DNA of 5,972 nt from Candidatus Kaiserbacteria bacterium RIFCSPLOWO2_01_FULL_54_20. Lineage in GTDB: Bacteria > Patescibacteriota > Minisyncoccia > Phycocordibacterales > UBA2100. Numbering within the stretch: the first letter of the stretch is position 1; every line of letters begins with the position of its first letter. The notes under the pieces are model-generated. The model made no database searches, was not told the DNA's origin, and worked only from the letters and a program-made list of their open reading frames with translations. The DNA is taken from NCBI GenBank assembly GCA_001783355.1, contig MFMA01000023.1, positions 1-5,972 of the forward strand, read 5' to 3'. The translations under genes and the position numbers were made by a program. Below, in pieces: positions 1-4,360 of the stretch.

Positions 1-65
1 GCGCCTGTGCCCCGCAAGCCACTTGAGCAAAGATTTCATTAGAAAACGGAAGGAAAAGAAAACTA
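1..65. other. Unassigned left edge
   Basis: No gene can be assigned in this edge stretch. On the plus strand, frame 1 is open from the window edge to a TAG at 40-42 and could be the last 13 codons of a convergent gene (reading APVPRKPLEQRFH), but so short a tail cannot be told from chance. Frame 2 is also open and runs on into the neighbouring gene. No tRNA-like or C/D-box-like pattern was seen. Confidence 0.3.
44..65 (-). terminator. T-rich terminator-like tract after the TrmB-family gene
   Basis: Read on the minus strand, the sequence just past the regulator's TAA contains successive pyrimidine tracts: TTTTCTTTTCC, then GTTTTC. Archaeal RNA polymerase commonly terminates at short U-rich runs without needing a hairpin, so this is a reasonable terminator. 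No clear stem was found here. Confidence 0.35.
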
Positions 66-827
66 TTAAGCCTTTCCCAACGGCTTCGCCTGTTTCCACA
101 AGACTTCAAAAAAATTTCCGAACGTCTTGGCTATGGATTCGTTGTTGATTACGATTATTATCGGCTCGTCCGTATCCGTCACTAGGCCTATCGCACATTT
201 TTTGCCGAAAACGTTTATTCCAGCAGGGGTCTGGTTAGACATTTGCATCAGCCTAACCTTCGTCAGGGGGATTCCGCTAACCTCCCGCGCCCGGAACGAA
301 CCGTACTCGTCATTGTTGTAGATTACCCTAAAGGAAATTTTCTTTCTAGTCCTTTTTTTATGCATGAACTCCATGAACGCAGGAATGATTTTTGCAATCC
401 TGTATGAAGCGATGCTTTGCCACTCAGAATTTTCCGGGAGAGTCGAGAGAATGTCTTCGAAAAGCGTTTTGTAACCCTGCACGCCCGAGTACACGATTAC
501 CGATTCCCTCGCCGAAGCGGACCCGAAAAGAGCGGCCAGCTCCGGCAGCGCCTTCTCCACCTTGTCTTCCTTCTCGCGGGCAAGCTCCAAAAGCCGTTGG
601 GGAGGCGCAGGCTGGAAAAAACGCCTGTTGTTCTTGACAGTAAAGGAAACCAAGCCCTTCTCTTCCAAACGCTCCAGTGAATCGTAAACGTTCCGCCTGT
701 GAATCCCGCTTTTTGCGGTTATCTCGCCAGCAAGCGCTGACTTGAGCTTCAGCAAAGCCAGGTAAACCAGCCCCTCGTTGCGGGTCAACCCAAGCTGCTG
801 CAGGGCGTCCTCCGACAAAGCGTGCAT
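66..827 (-). CDS. TrmB-family transcriptional regulator
   Basis: A 253-residue DNA-binding regulator of the archaeal TrmB type. Residues 8-72 form a winged helix: a first helix around LTRNEGLVYLALL, a recognition helix in residues 41-56 (GIHRRNVYDSLERLEE), and a basic wing near 64-70 (VKNNRRF). A charged linker at 80-97 probably forms the dimer coiled coil. Residues 108-245 match the effector half common in short archaeal TrmB proteins: VYSGVQGYKTLFEDIL near 112-127, then an FGKKCAIG strand near 207-214 and a C-terminal IAKTFGNFFEVLW helix. Known TrmB proteins sense sugars or other metabolites; this one's ligand cannot be read from sequence. The ATG at 827 gives the standard family N-terminus and lies about 25 bp from a TATA-like box, which suggests a leaderless mRNA. 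It is divergent from a small membrane-protein gene across a palindrome, which suggests autoregulation and control of that neighbour. Confidence 0.88.
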   Translation of the reverse strand: MHALSEDALQQLGLTRNEGLVYLALLKLKSALAGEITAKSGIHRRNVYDSLERLEEKGLVSFTVKNNRRFFQPAPPQRLLELAREKEDKVEKALPELAALFGSASARESVIVYSGVQGYKTLFEDILSTLPENSEWQSIASYRIAKIIPAFMEFMHKKRTRKKISFRVIYNNDEYGSFRAREVSGIPLTKVRLMQMSNQTPAGINVFGKKCAIGLVTDTDEPIIIVINNESIAKTFGNFFEVLWKQAKPLGKA

Positions 828-847
828 GAGGACAAGACGTTGCCGGG

Positions 848-857
848 ATTAATAAAT
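848..857 (-). promoter_or_regulatory. TATA-like box of the TrmB-family gene
   Basis: The minus strand reads ATTTATTAAT, centred about 25 bp upstream of the ATG at 827. Archaeal TATA boxes sit about 26 bp before the transcription start, so transcription would begin at or next to the ATG, giving a leaderless mRNA. No Shine-Dalgarno sequence precedes this ATG, which agrees. Confidence 0.5.
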
Positions 858-878
858 GATGTGATGTTTATCACCACA
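857..878. promoter_or_regulatory. Candidate operator palindrome between divergent genes
   Basis: Perfect 5-bp arms GTGAT (861-865) and ATCAC (870-874) flank a 4-bp centre. Two further outer pairs (857/878 and 858/877) give an imperfect 22-bp dyad. It lies immediately upstream of both TATA-like boxes, where a bound dimer could affect both genes. The half-sites resemble those of the Thermococcales glycolytic motif bound by TrmB-like proteins (TATCAC and GTGATA), but the order is inverted and the spacing shorter. The regulator encoded at 66-827 is the obvious candidate ligand; this is inference. Confidence 0.45.
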
Positions 879-882
879 CTAA

Positions 883-890
883 TTAAATAA
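883..890 (+). promoter_or_regulatory. TATA-like box of the small membrane-protein gene
   Basis: TTAAATAA, centred about 37 bp upstream of the ATG at 924, predicts a transcription start near 913 and a leader of about 10 nt. A second A/T palindrome, ACTTTAAAGT at 908-917, is too close to the start codon to be the TATA box for that ATG, and may be an operator or part of the leader. Confidence 0.4.
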
Positions 891-923
891 CGTCGACGGT
901 TGATACTACTTTAAAGTGGTTTC

Positions 924-1229
924 ATGTTTGGGTTTGTGGAATTGTTCAAGGATACGGAAGGGCTAGTGCTGCTGGTGTTCATTCTTGCAAGCATTTCCTC
1001 GTACAGCAGCGGAAGTGCGTACGGTGATTCGATGCTTATACAGGGGTTGGGAGCCATCAAGCTGATTCCGCTCATCATCCTAAAGTCGTTGAGCGGAATT
1101 TCCCCGCTCGTAGCGGCAATCTGCGCGCTTGCTTTCCTTTGGTACATGGGAATGCTTCGGGAAATATTCGGAGCGCCCATGATGGCGGTCATGACTATGG
1201 CGCTCATAATCTTGATGGTTGGCGGCTGA
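924..1229 (+). CDS. Small multi-pass membrane protein of unknown function
   Basis: I do not recognise this 101-residue protein. It is strongly hydrophobic: a probable membrane helix at 13-27 (GLVLLVFILASISSY), a hydrophobic stretch with one lysine at 36-53, and two more helices at about 59-77 and 83-100. A short loop MLRE at 77-80 joins the last two. It ends in GG. The ATG at 924 follows a divergent promoter region and has only a weak GTGGT upstream, consistent with a short leader. The TGA lies 8 bp from the convergent htpX stop. The opposite strand is also open for 98 codons, but that reading looks like a shadow with no family features and no start context, while the plus reading gives coherent membrane segments. 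Pairing with a TrmB-type regulator could mean a small transporter subunit or stress membrane protein; no function is assigned. Confidence 0.65.
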   Translation: MFGFVELFKDTEGLVLLVFILASISSYSSGSAYGDSMLIQGLGAIKLIPLIILKSLSGISPLVAAICALAFLWYMGMLREIFGAPMMAVMTMALIILMVGG

Positions 1230-1237
1230 TCTTTTGC

Positions 1238-2119
1238 TCACATTGCCTTGAGCCTGCTGATCCGCTCGTCGATCGGCGGGTGGGTGGCGAATAGATTGGA
1301 AAACGAAGCTCCCTTCAGCGGATTGGCGAAAAACAAGCTTGCGGTCGTCGAATTCGCCGTTTTCACTGCCAGCCCTTCTAGCTTTATTTTCTCTAAAGCC
1401 TTCGCCAGCCCGTCGGGATAGCGCGTGAGCGAAGCTCCCGTAGCGTCTGCAAGATACTCGCGCTTGCGCGACACTGCCAATTGCACGAGCTTGGCAAAAA
1501 TCGGGGCGAGAATCATGAACAGCAGGCCTATGACTAGAAGTGCGGTTCCGGCCTTTCCGCCGTCGCGCCTGTCGCCTCCGTAAAACATGCTCCTGAAAGC
1601 CATGTTGGCTAGAATGCTCACTAGCCCAACCATCACCACGGCGAAAGTGATGAAGCGAATGTCGTAATTCTTGACGTGCGACAGCTCGTGCGCCAAAACC
1701 CCTTCTAATTCGCTTTTGTCGAGCTTTTCAAGCGCTCCGGTGGTAACGCAAACGACCGCGTGCTTGGGGTCGCGGCCGGTAGCAAAAGCGTTGATCGCGC
1801 CGTCCTCAAGGTAATACAAACGCGGTTTCGGCAGTCCGCTTGCGATGCACAATCCTTCGACGAGGGAGTGGTACTTGCGGAATTGCGGGCCTTCAGCCGG
1901 CTTTGCTCCGGTCGAAGATATGACGATTGAATCGCTGTAGTAATACGAGCCGACCGTCGTAAGCAAGGCGATGAAAAACGCGATTGCGAAACCCGCTTTT
2001 CCGAAGCCCGTGATAAGGGTGAAAAACAACACGGCCAGCGCGACAAGCGCGAAGAGAAAGATTACGAACAGCCACGACTTGCGCTTGTTGTCCGCGATTT
2101 GGTTGTAAAGCTCGGGCAT
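1238..2119 (-). CDS. htpX: HtpX-like M48 membrane zinc metalloprotease
   Basis: A 293-residue integral-membrane protease of the M48B/HtpX family, which degrades misfolded or damaged membrane proteins with its active site on the cytoplasmic face. Two helices lie at about 15-38 and 42-60. The zinc motif HELSH is at 144-148 within GVLAHELSHVKNYD; H144 and H148 are ligands and E145 is the catalytic base. Two more helices follow at about 155-174 and 190-213. The third zinc ligand is E221 in SRKREYLADATGA, followed by the family's conserved Asp. The C-terminus has the usual THPPIDERISRLKAM. Length and order are normal, so it should be active. The ATG at 2119 follows AGTGAT (2125-2130 on the minus strand) with 5 nt spacing, and a TTTAAA box lies farther upstream. 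It sits directly downstream of lemA, a frequent pairing, and converges with the small membrane-protein gene. Confidence 0.95.
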   Translation of the reverse strand: MPELYNQIADNKRKSWLFVIFLFALVALAVLFFTLITGFGKAGFAIAFFIALLTTVGSYYYSDSIVISSTGAKPAEGPQFRKYHSLVEGLCIASGLPKPRLYYLEDGAINAFATGRDPKHAVVCVTTGALEKLDKSELEGVLAHELSHVKNYDIRFITFAVVMVGLVSILANMAFRSMFYGGDRRDGGKAGTALLVIGLLFMILAPIFAKLVQLAVSRKREYLADATGASLTRYPDGLAKALEKIKLEGLAVKTANSTTASLFFANPLKGASFSNLFATHPPIDERISRLKAM

Positions 2120-2138
2120 CGGAAATCACTATCTTCAG

Positions 2139-2144
2139 TTTAAA
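2139..2144 (-). promoter_or_regulatory. Possible internal promoter for htpX
   Basis: TTTAAA (minus strand, in CCTTTAAACTG) is centred about 22 bp before the htpX ATG. It could start htpX transcription independently of lemA. Because an SD-like AGTGAT also precedes the ATG, translation from a lemA-htpX transcript is equally possible. Confidence 0.3.
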
Positions 2145-2159
2145 GGAAGAGATGTAGAG

Positions 2160-2181
2160 AGGAGGAACCTTGGTTCCTCCT
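2160..2181. terminator. Hairpin between lemA and htpX
   Basis: A perfect inverted repeat with 10-bp arms, AGGAGGAACC (2160-2169) and GGTTCCTCCT (2172-2181), separated by TT. It begins 3 bp after the lemA stop. On the minus strand it is followed by TCTCTACATCTCTTCC, which is pyrimidine-rich but has no U run. It may be an attenuator, an RNA-processing or stability element, or a protein-binding dyad, rather than a strict terminator. The right arm read on the plus strand is followed by TTCTT. Confidence 0.5.
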
Positions 2182-2183
2182 TC

Positions 2184-2735
2184 TTAGAACTTCACTTTGA
2201 CGTTCTGCCTTTCCCCGGCGCTTACCTCGAAAAACTCGCGTTTCGCGAAGCCGAACGGCCCTGCGACCATGCTGTTGGGAAACACTTGGATCGAATTGTT
2301 GTATTCCAGGACCGAGTCGTTGTAGAATTGCCTTGCGTAAGCGATTTTGCCTTCGATGTCGCTCAGCTCTTCCTGCAAGTGCTTGAAGTTTTCGCTGGCT
2401 CGCAGTTGCGGATAGGATTCTGCGACGGCAAAAATGCTTTTCAAAGCATCGGTCATCATGTTGCTTGCCTTTGCCTTTTCTCCCATCGTCTGGGCGTTCA
2501 GGAACTTAGTCCTCGCCTCGGTGACTTCCTTGAGCGTCTCTCGCTCGTGCTTCATGTAGCCTTTCACGGTTTCCATGAGGTTGGGAATCAAGTCGCTCCT
2601 TTTCTTGAGCTGCACGTCGATTTGCGACCACGCGTTTTCAACCATGTTGCGCGCGCGCACTAGGCCGTTGTAAAGCAAAACCAAAAACAGCGCAATCAAG
2701 ACGATTAGCCCGATGACAATCAAATCCAAAGCCAT
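2184..2735 (-). CDS. lemA: LemA family protein
   Basis: A 183-residue LemA protein: one N-terminal membrane helix (residues 3-22, LDLIVIGLIVLIALFLVLLY) followed by a long helical-bundle domain. Family hallmarks are NAWSQIDVQLKKRSDLIPNL (34-53), ETVKGYMKHE (55-64), IAYARQFYND (131-140) and the FPNSMVAGPFGF segment (152-163). Its biochemical role is not well defined; it is repeatedly found next to HtpX-type proteases, and this gene is immediately upstream of htpX. I chose the ATG at 2735 because a strong SD (AGGTGGT, 2742-2748 on the minus strand) lies 6 nt before it and translation then begins just ahead of the membrane helix. The longer reading from 2768 adds 11 residues that run through the SD, and is unlikely. 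Confidence 0.94.
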   Translation of the reverse strand: MALDLIVIGLIVLIALFLVLLYNGLVRARNMVENAWSQIDVQLKKRSDLIPNLMETVKGYMKHERETLKEVTEARTKFLNAQTMGEKAKASNMMTDALKSIFAVAESYPQLRASENFKHLQEELSDIEGKIAYARQFYNDSVLEYNNSIQVFPNSMVAGPFGFAKREFFEVSAGERQNVKVKF

Positions 2736-2741
2736 TTCACA

Positions 2742-2748
2742 ACCACCT
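2742..2748 (-). promoter_or_regulatory. Ribosome binding site deciding the lemA start
   Basis: AGGTGGT on the minus strand, 6 nt before the ATG at 2735, matches the archaeal anti-SD complement GGAGGTGATC at its core. It is the clearest SD in the window and argues against the in-frame start at 2768. Confidence 0.75.
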
Positions 2749-2804
2749 TTCACTAAGCCGAAGCTCAAAAATCAGCGTTCCGGCAAGTCCCTTAGGCTAT
2801 TTCG

Positions 2805-2812
2805 ATTTAAAT
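2805..2812 (-). promoter_or_regulatory. TATA-like box upstream of lemA
   Basis: ATTTAAAT abuts the stop codon of the upstream RelA/SpoT-like gene. A start about 26 bp downstream would fall near 2781-2783, leaving a leader of roughly 45 nt that contains the SD. This suggests lemA can be transcribed separately from the upstream gene. Confidence 0.4.
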
Positions 2813-4147
2813 TCATTTTCTTTTCTTGCCGCCCTTGTGTTGGGCATAATCAACCAGCCGGACAGCATCGCTGATTGCTTTTTCAATAGGTTGGGAAAGG
2901 CTCTTTGCCCGTCCTATCGCATCAAGGAGAATTTTCGCTTCATCGGATATGTCGTGCTTATATCCCAGGCGTGAACCCCAGCCGAACTCGTTGTTCTTCT
3001 GGTGGAAATCGCCCATTATTTGAACTTCAATGTGAGCGGGCATTTCACCGCCGTCCGGAAGCGCTACTTTTAGTTTATCGTGCACCAGCGGAAAGTTGAT
3101 ACCCTGGTAGCCCGAAACTTTCGATGAACCGCTTAAAAGGTGAAACGGGTCTTGAGGCGGTTTGGGATTGCGTATATAATCTATAGGCTCGTGGGGAACA
3201 TTGCCCCTCACACCCCGCATTTTTTTGACTACGCGCTCAAGCGCGCTTTTCACCAAATAACAGCGCTTAACCGTCTTTTCATGGTCTATCTGCCCCGATG
3301 CTAACTTGTCGGAAAGCAGGATAATCCGCATTCCGTACAAGTCTGACACGTCGTCAAAGTCTAGTTTCTCGTCGTGCATCTTGGTGGCAGTGCTTGCAAC
3401 GGACTTGGGGCGCTGTTCGACATAATAATCCTTGCCTTCCCTTAAACCGCTGGTAAGCAATTCCCGGCTTAGCCTGCGGCGAAAACTTTTGAAATCGTCA
3501 CTGGATGTGATTGCATTCTCGTGCGCCACAAGCACTTCATGAACTTTCGAATAATCTTCCGGCTCTGAAAGTTCGAAAATTTTGTCTTGCAAATCCCTTG
3601 AAAGCCGCCTGTGGCCCAACGCATAAGTAAAAGGAGCATACCAATTTCGGGAGAGCTGGGCGTATCGTTCATCCTTGTCCCAATTTTCGTGCAGCGTGAA
3701 AAGCAGGTGCACGCTCCGCAATAAGGATGCCGAAAGGTTGTGCGGGTTAATATGTGCAGTGGCAATCGCCCTTTGGTTGGTTTCTGCTACCGGCGACTGT
3801 ACGAGATCGCTGTATATACCCATTATCTGGCTGGTTTCATCCCTCAACCGCAATTGGTCGTGGCGCTGCTCTTTCACCGCAAGATAAGAGAGGTATTTTT
3901 CCGTAAGCTCCCGAGTATATCCGCCCATCAGGCCTTGCCCTAACGCGGCCCAAATAAGCTCCCTCGGGGCATTTATCGCGTGCAAGTAGGCCGCCATGTT
4001 GAAGGCAGTCTGGAACGAAGGCCCCTTTTGAGGACGCTTGTCGTAAAGGGCTTTCGCTTTTGCGGCCAAAATGCCGTAGTCCGTCTTGAAGTTCGCAAGT
4101 TCATCTGGACTCAAATACCGCTTGAGCTCAAGAATTTGCCTTTCCAT
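2813..4147 (-). CDS. RelA/SpoT-like protein with degenerate HD domain
   Basis: A 444-residue protein with the long-RSH N-terminal architecture but no TGS or ACT regulatory region. Residues 45-200 follow the (p)ppGpp hydrolase fold: WAALGQGLMGG (66-76) aligns with the family's AALLHDVVED, so the His-Asp pair is lost. SLLRSVHLLFTL (141-152) aligns with ADRLHNMRTL, and YAPFTYALGHRRLSRDLQDKIFEL (170-193) is the canonical YAPLAxRLG...WELED linker. Residues 239-400 are a RelA/SpoT synthetase domain: RPKSVASTATKM (246-257), FDDVSDLYGMRII (264-276) with the Mg-binding Asp at D269, DYIRNPKPP (323-331), SGYQGINF (345-352) with the guanine-stacking Tyr at Y347, HIEVQIM (372-378) with catalytic Glu E374, and FHQKNNEFGWGSRLGYKH (381-398). 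About 14 residues are inserted between NPKP and GYQ, the usual His after GYQ is Asn, and the usual RT after EIQI is MG. It may be a synthetase-only enzyme or a diverged nucleotide pyrophosphotransferase. It lies upstream of lemA-htpX. Confidence 0.85.
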   Translation of the reverse strand: MERQILELKRYLSPDELANFKTDYGILAAKAKALYDKRPQKGPSFQTAFNMAAYLHAINAPRELIWAALGQGLMGGYTRELTEKYLSYLAVKEQRHDQLRLRDETSQIMGIYSDLVQSPVAETNQRAIATAHINPHNLSASLLRSVHLLFTLHENWDKDERYAQLSRNWYAPFTYALGHRRLSRDLQDKIFELSEPEDYSKVHEVLVAHENAITSSDDFKSFRRRLSRELLTSGLREGKDYYVEQRPKSVASTATKMHDEKLDFDDVSDLYGMRIILLSDKLASGQIDHEKTVKRCYLVKSALERVVKKMRGVRGNVPHEPIDYIRNPKPPQDPFHLLSGSSKVSGYQGINFPLVHDKLKVALPDGGEMPAHIEVQIMGDFHQKNNEFGWGSRLGYKHDISDEAKILLDAIGRAKSLSQPIEKAISDAVRLVDYAQHKGGKKRK

Positions 4148-4180
4148 ATTGAACTAATTAACCTTCCCGCGGTTTTTCAA

Positions 4181-4192
4181 CTTTTCTAAAAA
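4181..4192 (-). promoter_or_regulatory. Possible promoter of the RelA/SpoT-like gene
   Basis: The minus strand reads TTTTTAGAAAAG, centred about 39 bp before the ATG at 4147, predicting a leader of around 13 nt. The box is a poor TATA match. A GGAAGG (minus) lies about 13 nt from the ATG, too far to be a convincing SD. The start codon therefore rests mainly on reading-frame extent. Confidence 0.25.
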
Positions 4193-4230
4193 GCAGCTTT
4201 CACGCCGCGCGCATTCTGGAAGGTCAATAC

Positions 4231-4240
4231 AATTTTAAAC
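4231..4240 (+). promoter_or_regulatory. TATA-like box of the C/D box sRNA
   Basis: AATTTTAAAC is centred at about 4236. Archaeal spacing of about 26 bp puts the transcription start near 4262, one or two bases before box C at 4264. The fit between predicted start and RNA 5' end supports a dedicated sRNA promoter. Confidence 0.55.
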
Positions 4241-4258
4241 TGCCTAAGCACAAATTTA

Positions 4259-4318
4259 CTTTCGTGATGATACCGTCCCAGTCTGAATTGTGATGACCGA
4301 GGTAGCTTCTGACTAAAA
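4259..4318 (+). ncRNA. Archaeal C/D box sRNA (2'-O-methylation guide)
   Basis: All four boxes are perfect and symmetrically spaced: box C GTGATGA (4264-4270), 12-nt guide TACCGTCCCAGT (4271-4282), box D' CTGA (4283-4286), 3-nt spacer ATT, box C' GTGATGA (4290-4296), 12-nt guide CCGAGGTAGCTT (4297-4308), box D CTGA (4309-4312). Archaeal C/D sRNAs are typically 50-60 nt with guides of about 12 nt and a 3-5 nt D'-C' spacer. They assemble with L7Ae, Nop5 and fibrillarin to methylate the target base paired to the fifth guide position upstream of D or D'. The D' guide can pair over 12 nt, with one G-U, to the 23S P loop ACUGGGGCGGUA, selecting the residue equivalent to E. coli G2251. The D guide has two possible 23S targets near the peptidyl-transferase centre. 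The flanks give a weak terminal stem (UUU with AAA). Exact ends are estimates. A TATA-like box lies upstream and a terminator directly downstream. Confidence 0.9.
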
Positions 4319-4346
4319 AAAACAAAACCGAGGACGGACGGTTTTT
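4315..4346. terminator. Bidirectional hairpin terminator
   Basis: Arms AAAACCG (4324-4330) and CGGTTTT (4339-4345) form a 7-bp stem with an 8-nt loop. Read on the minus strand, the stem is followed by G and then eight T (complement of 4315-4322), ending the large surface-protein transcript before it crosses the sRNA. Read on the plus strand, it ends in TTTTT (4342-4346) and can end the sRNA precursor. It lies between box D of the sRNA and the TAA at 4361. Confidence 0.7.
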
Positions 4347-4360
4347 GCTATTTATTTTCC

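Noticed and set aside
1..42. tRNA 3' end or CRISPR-like repeat at the left edge
   Set aside because: No T-arm, acceptor stem or CCA pattern and no repeated unit can be seen; the stretch is too short to judge.
857..878. Possible second C/D box sRNA in the divergent gap (GTGATGT and GTGATAA look like box C)
   Set aside because: No CTGA box at suitable spacing on either strand, and the motif is better explained as an inverted repeat.
911..1207. 98-codon open frame antisense to the small membrane-protein gene
   Set aside because: It is a shadow of the plus-strand gene. It starts inside htpX-convergent sequence with no promoter or SD, and its hydrophobicity is only the mirror of the plus reading.
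2736..2768. Longer LemA start adding 11 residues
   Set aside because: The added codons run through the strong AGGTGGT ribosome binding site 6 nt before the ATG at 2735, and LemA proteins normally begin just ahead of the membrane helix.
2761..2780. GCTCAAAAATCAGC as a hairpin or terminator downstream of the RelA/SpoT-like gene
   Set aside because: Only three bases pair at each end and the inner part does not; there is no T run on the minus strand that would mark a terminator.
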